DNA of 64,000 nt, from assembly GCA_916700875.1 (NCBI GenBank), contig CAKAKS010000072.1, positions 36,214,320 to 36,278,319 of the forward strand. The letters run 5' to 3'. The stretch is from Sebastes aleutianus. Its lineage: Eukaryota > Chordata > Actinopteri > Perciformes > Sebastidae. Every line of letters starts with the position of its first letter. The first letter of the stretch is position 1. Both the position numbers and the translations under genes were made by a program. Below the pieces are notes generated by a model. It was given only the letters and a program-made list of their open reading frames with translations. It did not search any database and was not told the DNA's origin. Positions 25,622 to 38,189 of this stretch are shown one piece after another.

Positions 25622-26420
25622 AGGTTTCACTTCTTATAAATGTTTTTTTTTTTGTTTGCTTAAAAAAACTGTTATAATATTACAATAAATCTTCTGTTCA
25701 TAAACATTTTCTTACTTCTCAGAGTCAGCAGAGCTTCATGGCTGCATGTGGATGTAGAAATATGTTACAGTTGTTCCTGGATGGTGGAGGGCTGAGTGTC
25801 GACCACTTTAGTCATTAATTAACCGCTTTCTTGTGAAAAAGCTTCGACATGTGAGCGTAGCCTTGATGTCGTGTGTTTTTCTTATCAGGCAGCCACCGGC
25901 ATTCCCACCTTCAAATGTCTGACGTATGTTTTTTTACAGATGCAGCACCTGAAGCCTTCCCACCGACAAAAAACACAACCTGTAACTGCGAGGACATTTC
26001 TAATCAATGTTTGTCTTGTGAATCATTCATGATAGATAATAAATGATTAAAATATGACATAGTTGTAATCATAGATTTAATGAAAATAATATAAATGTAT
26101 TAAGTACATTTAATTTAGTTTATGATGTTTAGTCCTTGAGTATTTATTTATAAATACTTCTTTTTCACTCTTATGACAGCTGAGCAAACTCCATCCACTG
26201 ATGACAGCCACCAGAGGAGACTGAAAGCTCCGACAGAAATCTAGTAAGTGGACCATGAGTTAAGAATTTTCTGTCAAAGTCAAGAATGAAACTTGAAGCT
26301 CAACATGTGTTCAACAACATATTTATGAGCAATCCGGTTTCCTACAAAATTACGGAAGCAACATGAAACAGTTTTGATGTATGGGAGTGTAATATTTAGA
26401 GACCAGGCTTATAAACAGAT

Positions 26421-26835
26421 TTAAAGCTGCAGTGGGAAGAAATGGAGCAAATATGAAAAAAGTTATTTTTATAAAACGATCACTACATCCTGACAGTAGT
26501 GTATGAGACAGGTAATCTGAAAAAAAGCATGTGCCTCTGGTGTCCTCTGGTGCTCCTAATGGCATCTGCAGGGTTTCACAGACCGGAGGAAAACAACCAA
26601 TCAGAGCCAAGCTGGAGACTACCGTCTCTGAGCAGCTGTCAATCACTCGCAAACTCCAATCAAACTAGGCAGCAATGATCAAATATGAATCAACATTCTG
26701 TTACTGTAATGCCTATTTCTCAGAAACATCTTGTAGTGTACTGTTTAGCTGTAAAATGAGAAAGTTTGTGATGTGGCAGCCATGTTGAGATCAGTTGAGG
26801 AAATACCAAGCACCGCCCAGCAGCCGGAGCAAACT
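26421..26835 (+). mobile_element. Family G element, right-truncated
   Basis: It starts TTAAAGCTGCAGTGGGAAGA and shares GAAAACAACCAATCAGAGC and ATCTTGTAGTGTAC-type blocks with 19174-19836. Confidence 0.65.
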
Positions 26836-27239
26836 TTCTCATGTGTATGTTACATTTTACTGCTGAAGATGTTTAAGGTTGTGCTAAATGTATCTCCTTT
26901 ATATACTGTTGGCTAGTTTAATCTACAGCAATGCATCATATTCTATGAGATCATCATATGTTTGTAGTGTCGCTGTCCTGTGAGAACCACGTATCTCTAA
27001 AAAGTCAACTTTTCATGGTGTCAGAAAAACAGTCCTGTTTTCAGCTTTGTGATGATGCATTTTCCAGCTGATCCTAGAGGCTTTTTAAATTAAAAGTTTA
27101 TTTAGCTTAAGAAGTAGGAGAATTTCTCAACACATAAAGGAGCACTTCATCCTTCAGTTTATCACAAACATTCAACATCAACACATCTGGAGATATGTGG
27201 TTTTCACTGGACAAGAAGGAAATGAAAAACTGTGATCTG

Positions 27240-27405
27240 TGAAGTAACTAAAGCTGTCAGACAAATGTAGTGGAGTAAAAAGTACAATATTTACCTCTGA
27301 GATGTAGTGGACTAGAAGCATAAATTGGCATTAACTTGAAACACTCATGTGAAGTACAAGTACCTCATATTTGTAATTGAGTACTACTTGAGTAAGTAGT
27401 TGCAG
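27240..27405. mobile_element. Family F fragment
   Basis: GTAGTGGAGTAAAAAGTACA then GAGTACTACTTGAGTAAGTA, the right third of family F. Confidence 0.55.
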
Positions 27406-27999
27406 ATGCTGAGTGGTTGGACGAGGCAGGGACAAAAACACTCACCAAACCCAACCCCATAACTCTCACAGCTGGGAGCTAACAAAGTACATTTACTCAA
27501 CTACTGCACTTTAGTGTTTCTGTTCTCGGTCACTTTCTACTTGTCCTCCACAACATTTCAGAGATGAACGGTGCTTTTTAATCTATTTGTCTGGTGCTGA
27601 AGTTGCTTCTATGATTCAGATTTCACATTATGGTGTGAGATAAACTCACTGATATCATCTGATTTCTTTCCATACATTTTTTTTTGTAAGTGACTCCAAT
27701 ACATGGTTTGTATTGTTGCTAATATGTGTAAGGTTTATGTATTTCAGTGTTGTTTTGTTAATGACTTTTATTCTTGTATTTCCCGTCAGAACAGTAGTGT
27801 TTTATTTTGAAAGGAAATTTTGAACCATGAATGAAAACGATCAAAATGTCAAGGAACAAGAAAGTTATTCAAACCTTAAAATTGTGTGTTCTCTTCAAAA
27901 CCTTTGATTCAAAGAGGTTTTCCTCCCCAGTTGTTATTGTAAAATTGCAATAGATAAGATTTTTATTTTCATATCTAACTTTATTTATTATAATTCCAG

Positions 28000-28960
28000 T
28001 GTGCCTAGAAGCACAAGGCAAAGCCTTGTGCAAAGCACACTGGTCTATTATCCTGCGGGCTTATTTCTTATTCTTCTTCTGCCAAACTTTGCCGCGCTAC
28101 TCCTCCGGCAGCGTTGCCAACACCTGTACAAAAAATACATCAAAACGTGCGGAATGATCGGGAATTGTGTGCTATGACCTGGCTAAGAGATTCGCGCAGC
28201 GGTTTCCGAGAAAATCACGCAAAAGCGCGATTTTTTTGCTCCATTGGAATGCATTGAAAATCGACGTGACGAGTGCTCATAAACACTCCTCTTTGGGGCC
28301 ATACAGAGTCGCCATACTTTAACGTAGAAACGGGATTAAAAGTTTAAACGGGTCACGAGACTTGGGACTTTATTTGGCCAAATGGAAATTTTTTGATAGC
28401 TGGCACGGTTTTCACGAAATCGCAGTTTACGTTTTGTGAAATTTTCAGACCGTTTCAGATTTTATAATGGGTGTGTATTGCGTGGGTCGTTAAGGGCTAG
28501 AGCACGTGACATCATCGCTAGAGTGCGGGAAAGCTTTGAAATCTTTTGAAAATGTTCCGAACAAATTGCTCTGTAGCCCACAACGTCCACTCCTCATACA
28601 CAATTAATACATCAAAACGTAGGTATTTTTGTGCCGGTCGCAAACATGTAGCTATGGAATCAGTCGGACTTACACATTTGGCGACACATGCCTGAACGTG
28701 AGAGCAACTGCAGGCTTCGCTCCCATAGGGCCCCATATTAAATTTCACAGAATTTTTTGGATCAGAGAAAAAAGTTAATACTTTTCGAAACTGCCGCTGA
28801 GGTCACATTTTTGAAACTACAGACCCAAATGTCGCACCATTTGTTCATCAGAGACTCCTACCTGGTCTCATGAACAATCTAAGCGATAGGAGTCACGGTT
28901 TCTGTCGTAGAAGCACTTTTATGACATGTACGTCTCTGGTTAACTCCTATTATAAACTGC
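28000..28960. repeat. Probable interspersed repeat with internal hairpin
   Basis: The perfect hairpin GCACAAGGC-AAA-GCCTTGTGC lies near 28010. ATACATCAAAACGT occurs twice (28135 and 28608), so parts are duplicated. Only short open frames (at most 76 codons) and no recognised gene. Class unknown. Confidence 0.4.
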
Positions 28961-29046
28961 CCCACTGCAGCAGTGCCCAATCACCACGGCAACTTCAGAT
29001 TGCTGCTAGACTGCTGATTCACATTAGCCAATCAGAGCAGGCTGAC

Positions 29047-29048
<2 letters not shown>

Positions 29049-29090
<42 letters not shown>
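29049..29090. repeat. (AC)n microsatellite
   Basis: About 21 units, 62 bases outside the left end of the foldback-like element. Confidence 0.95.
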
Positions 29091-29092
<2 letters not shown>

Positions 29093-29151
29093 TTTACTGT
29101 ATCACGTCATTTCAGTGAGCCAGCATGCTCTAAACCAGGCTTCAATGGATC

Positions 29152-29997
29152 ATAGTGGAGCGGCTAACATCCATTTTTCAGTCAAATCGTGCAAATAGTG
29201 ATACAAGCACAAAATTTGGCATGATGATTCCCAAGGGGTCACTTAGCAAATATAAACGATCGGCCACTTGAAAATCCAAGATGGCGCCCATTTTTCAAGA
29301 TGGCCGCCAAATTGACCTGCCGTTAATGGTTTCTCTCATAGAAATTCATCTACTTGGTCGATTTGAGTGATCTTGGTGTCAAATTATGTGTTTTCTAGCA
29401 TGCTGGATCTAATTTTGATAGTTTTTATAATTTTGAACTGCAATATGGCGGCCGTTTTTAAGATGGCTGTCAAATTTACTCGCGGAGAATGTTTTTCTTA
29501 AGGAAATGCATGTACTAGGTCAATTTGAATGATTGCGATGTAGAGTTATATGTTTTCTGGTATGCTTGATCTAATTTTACAGCTTTAACATCCTCCAATA
29601 CGTTTTTTTTTTCTTTTTGGCTGTCCGGTGAGTCTTTGCTTTGTGGTGTTTGCATGGCTCAATTGGCTTGTAGGCCTACTGTTGTAGATATCAATAGCTG
29701 CTGTTGCCATAGGTGTAGGGGCTTAGTGGTAGAGGTAGTACCTTTGTTTCAAAAGTCAGCCACATCCTCCAGGATGGGCTACTGGCATTGGTCCTCACTA
29801 CTTGCCCAACTCTCACCTATGGCTCCAAGAAGTTGCCAGTGCACGGCAACGGCCACACCCGGGACACGGTGTTGGCTCAAGGGCTAAACTAGGTGAGGGT
29901 AGTACACAGAGAGTCTCTGTGTGATGGGGTATGTCTAGCTCCAAATTTCGAAGTGCATAGAGTCAACGAACTAGCCATCTTTATCCATGAGGTTCCA
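29152..29997 (+). repeat. Left inverted arm of the foldback-like element
   Basis: It matches the reverse complement of 31660-32275 over nearly its whole length, from the outer TAGTGGAGCGG to GGATAAAGATGGCTAGTTCG read on the minus strand. ATGGCGGCC-type motifs recur at about 29279, 29300 and 29444. Confidence 0.8.
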
Positions 29998-30370
29998 ACC
30001 CAACTGCCAGAATTGTCACAACAGCAGAGAACTGTGAAGGAGTGATTGTCGGGAACTACAAGGGCACACTGGTGACAATCGCTGCTGTGTAACTCAGAAC
30101 GGGGTTCAACGTCAGCTAAGTAGGATTCAGCATTATACTTAGTGTCCCAAATGCTGCTTACTACCAACCCCTGATCAGTTTTAAGCAGCCGCACCTGAAT
30201 CGACAGGATGTGACAGCGCGGGAGAGCCGAGCCAAGGATAATGGGGTTTCAGTTATCCAGATGGTGTACAGATTGCGTAAAATAATGCATGAACCTAGCT
30301 GTATCCCATACAAGAAAGTGCCTATGATACAGGATGGTAAAAGGATAAACCTTCGACCCTGAACATTACA

Positions 30371-31640
30371 ATGGCTTTAAACCAAAAATCAACTGAAAAA
30401 TGTTGGCACACTGACTGGGCCAAGTGTTGCCTTTGTCAAATGGACAAGAATGAGGGCCTTACTTCTCCACATATAAATCCCAACAAAAGGGTAGATGATG
30501 GGTACAGCCTCTTGGCGAGGAATATTCCCAGATTCCATGCAGTCAGTCAGCTACCAGTCAAGCACGACCCAGCAAGACTAGACCATGGTAGTGGGATAGA
30601 GGAAACCTTGATGAAAAACAAGCACAATACCAAGAAAGTTGCAGACTCTTGTTCAATAACACCAAGTTACAAAGAGCTGAAAAGAGATCAACCCCTTCAA
30701 CTGTTACAGATGAGAGCAGCTGCAACAAAATACCATGGAGGGTCAGAGATACTCTATCCCCCAAATCCGAATGCTTTCTGTGTGAGGAAGAAGGGGGCAA
30801 CTTAAGACAAGCAATGACCATGAAACTGAATGAAAGACTAAATGAATGTGCAAAAACTCTCAGTGATGGAAAGCTCCTTCCCAAACTGAGTGCTGGAGAT
30901 GTCATTGCCCAGGAAATGAAGTATCATCCTGCTTGCTTGGCTGCTCTGTACAAACGAGAACGAGCCCATCTGAATGCCCAACAGCTGCAGAAGAAGGAAG
31001 AGCTGGCCCAGAAGAAGGAAGCATATGCAATTGATTTCTCTGAACTGGTTAATTGCATCACTGAGACAAAAGCTGCAAGTCAGGATTTAGATCCACCAAT
31101 TTTCTGACTTGACGACCTGTGTATGCTCTACACGAAGAGGCTTGAGCAGCTTGGCATTGAAGCTCCTGATGTTCATGCTACCCATCATAAGGACCAACTG
31201 CTTTTACACATTCCTGAGCTAGAGGCTCACCACCAAAGGCGTGATGTCCTCTTGGTCTTTAGGAAGGATGTTGGTTCAATCCTGGCATGAGCAAGCAAAT
31301 ATGGAGAAGTAGTCCACCTGGCAAAGGCTGCTCAGATGATACGTCGTGACATGCTTCAGCATCAATCAGAATTCACCAGCATGTTCCATGATGGGTACCT
31401 TGAAGATACCGTCCCACCATCCCTGCTTCAGTTTGTATTTATGATTGAACATGGCTGATATCAAGTCACAACTCCAGAATGGTGCACCAAAATCTGACCT
31501 TGCAATATCCTAACTGTTACAGTACAGCTGCTTTGCCAAATACAGGGAAAGATCGCAGGTCTAAAGGCACTCTAAGGACCAGGAGACACCTTTTGCTATG
31601 TATGTTGGCCTGTCTGTGTTTACCAAGACCAGAAAGAGGC
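30371..31640 (+). pseudogene. Broken gene of unknown function inside the foldback-like element
   Basis: A first open frame (30371 on) encodes MALNQKSTEKCWHTDWAKCC, LCQMD, then SLLARNIPRFHAVSQLPVKH and LDHGSGIEETL. Near 30620-30640 the frame shifts and resumes as FNNTKLQRAEKRS, then ECFLCEEEGG and a long helical region (QLQKKEELAQKKEAYAIDFS). TGA stops follow at 31105 and 31288, and a further stop with a likely one-base loss lies near 31456. Paired CxxC sequences (CCLC, CFLC) with later His suggest metal binding. It resembles a repeated uncharacterised protein family I associate with fish and cnidarian genomes. I know no function, and this copy cannot make the full protein. Confidence 0.65.
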
Positions 31641-31659
31641 AACAGATAGATATGTAGGT

Positions 31660-32275
31660 GTGGGAACCTCATGGATAAAGATGGCTAGTTCGTTGACTCT
31701 ATGCACTTCGAAATTTGGAGCTAGACATACTCCATCACACAGAGACTCTCTGTGTACTACCCTCACCTAGTTTAGCCCGTGAGCCAACACTGTGTCCCGG
31801 GTGTGGCTGTTGCCGTGCACTGGCAACTTCTTGGAGCCATAGGTGAGAGTTGGGCCAGTAGTGAGAACCAATGCCAGTAGAAAACATATAACTCTACATC
31901 ACAATCATTCAAGTTGACCAAGCACATGCATTTCCTTAAGAAAAACATTCTCCGCGAGTAAATTTGACAGCCATCTTGAAAAATGGTCGCCATATTGAAG
32001 TTAAAAATTATAAAAACTATCAAAATTAGATCCAGCATGCTAGAAAACACATAATTTGACAACAAGTTCACTCAAATCGACCAAGTAGATGAATTTCTAT
32101 GAGAGAAACCATTAACGGCAGGTCAATTTGGCGGCCATCTTGAAAAATGGGCGCCATCTTGGATTTTCAAGTGGCCGATCGTTTATATTTGCTAAGCGTC
32201 CCCTCGGGAATCATCATGCCAAATTTGGTGCTTGTATCACTATTTGCATGATTTTTCCACTATCCGCTCCACTAT
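31660..32275 (-). repeat. Right inverted arm of the foldback-like element
   Basis: Inverted copy of the left arm, about 230 bases shorter through one internal gap near 31880. Confidence 0.8.
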
Positions 32276-32279
32276 CAGG

Positions 32280-33436
32280 GCCATAATTAATGTGATCAAT
32301 TACACCTGTGATTAAAAGCCCCACCAACTCTCATTGTATGATAACAGGAACTAGGTATTCACCTACTTTTCAAAATAAAATCCCTCAACTCTTACTGTAT
32401 GTTAACAGGAAACTAAACACTCCTCACGGCCCCCAATCACCATGGCAACCAGTCTAGTCAATCTAGTATAAATATACAATTGGTCCCTGATGTTGGCTTA
32501 AAAGTGTTTAATCAGTTTCACGACAACGACAGTTACAAGGGTGAAAAGTGTATTTCTTTCTTTATTTATTTGTTCATTTATTACAGAAAATGAGGAAGGG
32601 CATTTTTTATTTTCAATTTTTATTTTTTTTAGAGGGCAACCAACGCCGCCCAGAAGGTGCGCCCTAAGCGACCGCCTATATGGCCTACAGTATGTCCCTT
32701 AAGCCGGCCCTGACACACATGGCCACATGATATCTCTCCAATTACATGGTGTATTACTTTATATTCAGTCATTAATATAACAAAGTGTCATTTAAAGTTA
32801 ACAGTACATTGCTTCTGTACTGTTTTGACATATTTAGCTGAATGTGTCTCAGCTGCAGTGACAGGATGTGGAAACGTGACAGCTCACTTCCTGCCAGATG
32901 TCAGCAGAGCAGCACACTGTATGGGTGACACAGCCAGTTAGATAGAGATAGAGAGAGGTTATTTGGGTCAAAGCCCCACCTGCCAAAGTGTGGTTTTAGT
33001 GGTACTGAGTAACTTAGATATTAATATCATTCTGGGTTAATGCATGACATAAAAACCTCCTTGGCTGCTGCTGTTTTGTAACATTATTCTATAATTTAAG
33101 GTCAGTGGCTGATTGAATAGTTTTGAAATGGTGTTTTAAATGCACTTGGCTCGAGAGGCCTTATGTGCGGATGGCCCATAGACTATGTACAGTTGTGTGT
33201 ATTTCTGTCACATTATGTCACTCTGTCCCTCCCTACAGCCACTTTCCAACCTCTCCATAACCCATTCAATGTCATTCATCCTGTCCACAAGATGCCCTCA
33301 CTTATCTCTTTTCATCCCAGATCCTACCGCTCCCGTCTGCCCTGCAATCACCTCATTCCCCTCACCTGAGCTTACCCGCCCATCTCCCCACCTGCATCTC
33401 ATGTGCTCATCAGCTCTGCAGTTCTTTCATCAAGTG
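32280..33436. other. Intergenic, no gene seen
   Basis: Only short open frames. Two short CTCAC/TAACAGGAA-type blocks near 32330 and 32390 are similar to each other. Confidence 0.5.
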
Positions 33437-33990
33437 CTTTTCCTGCTTCAGCCTCCCTACCGAGGCCGAAGGAAACAGTGGAGACACCGGAGTTTTGGTC
33501 GGGGACGATAACGTTTCTCGCTGCGGAGCCCTGTCACTTCACAAGACACAGGAAACCTCTGTTGGTCTGGAGGAGCTGCAGCATTAATTTCTGCACAAAC
33601 GTCCACTGTACATTCACTAAATATTCTCAGAGCTAAACTAACTCTTCTGCAGTGTGTAGTGTGCGTGCATGCTCGTGAGAGTGGAGCGAATGAGCGAGAA
33701 CGAGCGCGGTGTGTGAGTGAAGGCAAGCAGGCAGAGGAGCAGAGGAGCAGAGTACAGCAAAGACTCTGGCCCTGAAGACCAAAGCTACGATCTCCCCCGC
33801 GTCCTCTGACCGAGGCCAACACTGTTTTGCAAGACGGGCTTCACTAGATATAACGGTTTTGACGGTTTTGGTGCTTCCTCGTAGTTTGTGTTGGAGTCTG
33901 AGTCTGAACAGCGTAGCCACACGCGAGCGCGCATGGGCCAGCGACCCGCAATGATTTATACGTGTAAAAAGTTACAAACGGTCCTTTTAA
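33437..33990 (+). mobile_element. Family B element, left-truncated
   Basis: It picks up family B at TTTTCCTGCTTCAGCCTCCC and runs to ACAAACGGTCCTTTTAA. The left third is absent. Confidence 0.72.
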
Positions 33991-35270
33991 GCTGCAGTGA
34001 CCTGTTTGAAACAGCTCACTCTTCCTGTGGGTGGAAACACTTTGCGGTGTGAAAGCCTGCGGAACAGCAGAGGTCATAACCACACTTGATTGGTGACGTC
34101 ACACAACATATTAGTAGAGCACACGTTCGTGTTGTTTTTCACAACTCTTCGTCCCGAAGAGACTCAACTCTCTCAGTGTGCAGGAGAATCGATACGACTT
34201 CAGTCAGGGAAGAGACCGCTCCTATTAATGTGTGAGTGTTAAATACATTTCTATTCATTGTTCAGTTGCAGAATTTATGTACAGTATACATGTGTGTGTT
34301 TTTTATCGTGACGTTTGTATTGACATTTGAGTCGCAGGCGAGCCGTCAAAGTCACATCAGATGAGAGTTATCACGCTATTCTCCTGTGTTATTCCTTCCG
34401 AGCTGGGCCTTTGTCAAAACAGCAACAACGTTTAGCAGCAATACACAGTCAAAGGTACACAATCCTTTTGTTATTTCTCCAGGCATGGGTAATGAAGAGC
34501 CTGGCAAATTCCGATTAAGATAATGTATTGTATTTTTTTAAATCATTTTTTGTGATGTACTTTTTAGTTTTGCAGCATGAATTAAAAGCCTAATTAATTA
34601 TATGTGGAAATCGCCTTTGTGGTCCTTTCCAGCAGACGTTCCCACGTAACATTCACCGTCTCAGAGTAGTGTAAAAAAGGCCTCACATAGAAACATAAAA
34701 GGCTGTTTCTACATTCTCACCTGAGCACAAAATAGTGTCCTGATCCGACACCCTGAAACGATTGCTGCCACACCTATTGATCCATAAAAATACAAATTCT
34801 CTCACACAGTAGGCTACCAAATAACTTCACATTCTACAACATTATCAAGCTAATGTTCAGTTTCATAGCTGTTGTTCATTGTTGACTACATTACGTAGCC
34901 TACACAACCTATGGAATCTGTCAGTCCTGTGGTATTACATAGTCAACAAATCAATCTGCCAACGTGGTATTGATCAGATCATATTGAGGGGCCGTCAGCT
35001 TTTCAATTTCAGTCAGTGCATTTTATGAGTAGGCCTTTTGTGACGTTACCCACCACAGGGGTCAGAGGTCATTACTCCTCAACCCCCAAAGATATATATA
35101 TTTTTTTTTTTTCAAAAAGTTCAGCAGTCAAATTCTCAATTTTGACACATTTATAGATGAAAAGTCAAGTCAATAATCACGGTCAATGATAAATAAGTAT
35201 GGTTGATCAGCATGTTTGCCAACCTTCAGACATCATAGTCTAAAATGATGATTAATCAGCCTGAGTTCAC
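33991..35270. other. Intergenic between two family B copies
   Basis: No gene, RNA or repeat boundary recognised. Short open frames only. Confidence 0.5.
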
Positions 35271-35963
35271 TTAAAGGGACTATTTGTAACTTTGTACGCG
35301 CATAAATGTAGCGGGTCGTCACACATGCGCGCTCGCATACGCGCATTCGCGTGTAGCCGCTGTACCCTCCTCCTCTGCCTGCTCGCCTTCACTCAGACAG
35401 CTCAGCTCGCTCCACCTCTAGACGTGAACGCGCGCTCGCTCCACACTGCAGAAGAGTTAGTTTAGCTCTGAGAATATCTAGTGAATGCACAGGGGACGTT
35501 TGTGAAGAAATAACTGCTGCAGCTCCTCCAGACCAACAGAGGTTTTCCGTGTCTTGTGAAGTGACGGAGCTCTACAGAGATTTACGTTGTCTTCTCGTTA
35601 CCGACCGGGTGCCGGTGTCTCCTCTGCTCTCTCCGGCTGCGGGCGGAGAGAGCAGGGAGACACGCTGGAGAGCCCCGCTGCCTCAGCCTGCATTTAGGCA
35701 GGAAAAGCCAACACTAGGATCAGATCTAAATCATGTTCATGGAGAGACCTTCGTCTGGTCAGCTAACATTACTGCCAAGCAGCTGAAATATAGAGTGATA
35801 TTGTGGTTTTAGCTGACTTGTGTCGCCTCACTGTTTTGAGTGATGCTCGTTCAGGTATATTGAGAGCGAGCAAGCGCGAGCCCGACGCTGACTTTCGTTG
35901 ATTTCACGGCTACAGGTGTCGCTGTTAAGAAGCATTTCTGAAAGTTACAAATAGTCCCTTTAA
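35271..35963 (-). mobile_element. Family B element, inverted
   Basis: It starts TTAAAGGGACTATTTGTAAC and ends GTTACAAATAGTCCCTTTAA. The centre matches family B on the minus strand. Confidence 0.75.
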
Positions 35964-36974
35964 AGAACTGAAATCACTAACTTACCATATTCTATTTGGT
36001 GGTTTATGATGCTTTTCAATAATTTTAGCCTATTTGGTATAATATGTAATTTTGTTAATTGTTGTAACAACAACAATCACTTTGTTCGACATCATGATAA
36101 TGCAGATTTTTCAACCAGCGATTATGACATTAATGCCAGCTAGACAGAATAAAGTTCTGTCTGTCATGACATTAGAACTGTACTGAAGGCCTTTCCTTTA
36201 CTCTGGTGACTCTTTACAGCCATCTGAAGACAGCAGGTATCTGTTAAATCTACAGTATCTGGAGTGATGATTACATTTTGTTCAACCAGCGTCAGACTGT
36301 TGTAAAATAACCACAGAACCCTCCGTGCTTATGTGCACATCAAACATGTCGTTATGATTAGTTATTCGACACACTCTGCTCTGCATTGCCCGTGCCTGGA
36401 GAAATAACTAAAAGGATTGTGTACCTTTGTGTCTTTTGAGAGCTAGATCATAGAGCATTGTGAACATATTCACTGCTTATTAACTGTGAAATAATCTTAT
36501 TCAAATAAGCTACAGTAGCCTTCTATCATCCTTTCTATGTATCTGGCTCAAACTGGACTCCTGTCTGGAGCGTGGGAGCATGAAATAGGCTACTGGTCCT
36601 CTGGTTCACTCTACTGGGTGAAAACAGAACTACAACTACTCGGCTACAGTCTTGCTAGAGGAGTGCAAGGGATCAGGTGGAAGTGTCAGGCTTGTTGAAA
36701 GGAGGAGCCACATAGTGCTTCTCACCTGCCGACATAAAGAAACAGCCCGTAGTAAGGGTGTGAGAGAGAAAAGTGTCAATTACGTGAGAGTTCTGAATAA
36801 CATCTGTAGAGACCCTCCCTGTAATTTATCACACACTTTTTGGATAAAAGACATTCATGTGTGTTAATGAAACGAACAAAAACAAAAAAATATCTATTTA
36901 TGTAGCTATGTATGTATTTATTTAGCCTATTTATCTTCTACCGTTACCCCAATCTTTTTCGTTTTTGAACTACA
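35964..36974. other. Intergenic, no gene seen
   Basis: AT-rich DNA with one 71-codon open frame (36652) lacking any family motif. Confidence 0.5.
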
Positions 36975-37813
36975 AATGAATTACGGATTAAACACAAAAC
37001 AATGACATATACTGTCATCAATAGTAGGGATGCACCGATCTGACTTTTTCAGTCCCGATACTGAACACCGATCCGATACCAGTGTTTAATTAATAAGCTT
37101 TATGCCTCACTGTGTGGAAGTCACTGGGATTATTCTGTTATGTGTAAGGAAACATCAGGCTTGACTTAAACACTGCTTTCCTAACTTCGTAAAACAAAAT
37201 GTAACAAATAAATGCATAGATGTAAATTTACTGCATTGTTATTTATTATTAAAATAATAAATCATACAACTAAAAAATCTTCAAAATTAACAGTAATTTT
37301 AATTCATGTGTAAACCTTTTTAATGCAGCAACAAATTGGTCAAAACTTTGATAGGACTTAAAATTCCAGTATACAGTATAATGTATATAGTATACAAACA
37401 TAGAATTGAATTGAATAAATCGGCCCCGTTGTCACCGATATCTGATCCAGCTATTATGAGTCAGTGTCGGCCCGATATCCGATCCAGTATCAGTATTGGT
37501 GCATCCCTACTCAATATTGCTCAAATCCTAACATGGCAAACTAAAGCTCAACAGGCAAAAACAGCTCGCCAAAATTTAGCTTAAGTTTTGAGCGTTATTT
37601 AGCCTCCTTCCCGATAAGCTAGTATGACATGGTTGATAACAATAGATTTATTAATTGTCTAGTTTCATATGATGCCAGTATCTTTACTCTAGCTTTAAAA
37701 CTGAGCCCTCTACAACCTAAAAATGGCAAGTTGCGCTAATGGGTTAAAGAAATTAGTGGCGTTAAAACAAATTTGCGTTAAGTGTTATTATCACGTTAAC
37801 TTTGACAGCCCTA
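36975..37813 (-). mobile_element. Family A element, inverted, split by a family C insertion
   Basis: AACACAAAACAATGACA before 37025 and the stretch from 37517 to TTTGACAGCCCTA form one inverted family A copy once 37025-37509 is removed. Confidence 0.72.
37025..37509. mobile_element. Non-autonomous element, family C, nested in family A
   Basis: Ends TAGGGATGCACCGATC and TTGGTGCATCCCTA. Flanks ATCAATAG and CTCAATAT share 6 of 8 bases, fitting a worn hAT duplication. Confidence 0.72.
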
Positions 37814-38189
37814 AAAATAATACATAATTATAATAAAACAGTAATTCTAATTCAAAAAGGAAATATGGAAAAAAGATATTTAAAACAAAAAAGAAAGAAA
37901 TATGTTTCATATAATTTAATTTAAAAATATTTATTTTTGTGTTTCCATCTCCTCAGAGGCAGTGGATGTTCAGGGCCTAATGATCAGTGTAAAGGCATGC
38001 TGCACAGACAGGCTTCTTGTGTTTATTCACTCAGTGTTACTTATTACAGGCGGCTATTACACTGAAGACTTTTTCAATGGATTCAAACTCACCACATTTT
38101 CTGAATCCATTATCGATGTTTCATGAGTGTTTTCTTCTCTTAAATTACACATAATGCCACAAATTCTTTTAAATCGCTTGTAGGTGCTA

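Larger units (their letters stand above)
29152..32275. mobile_element. Foldback-like element with long inverted arms
   Basis: The left arm (29152-29997) and right arm (31660-32275) are inverted copies of each other. The ends read TAGTGGAGCGG and CCGCTCCACTA, each flanked by TCA. The left arm carries about 220 extra bases (about 29565-29780). Each arm holds two related subterminal repeats rich in AAGATGGC(G/C)GCC. Between the arms lies a broken gene. Long arms built of repeats recall foldback-type DNA transposons. No transposase motif was recognised and the family is not assigned. Confidence 0.72.

Noticed and set aside
29690..29760. Possible tRNA (GGGGCTTAGTGGTAGAGG)
   Set aside because: It resembles a tRNA head, but no anticodon arm or B box follows and it lies in the extra segment of the foldback left arm.
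33403..33920. Overlapping open frames of about 75-120 codons
   Set aside because: They fall in family B elements (also 41755-42323 and 59662-60012) and recur with frameshifts between copies.
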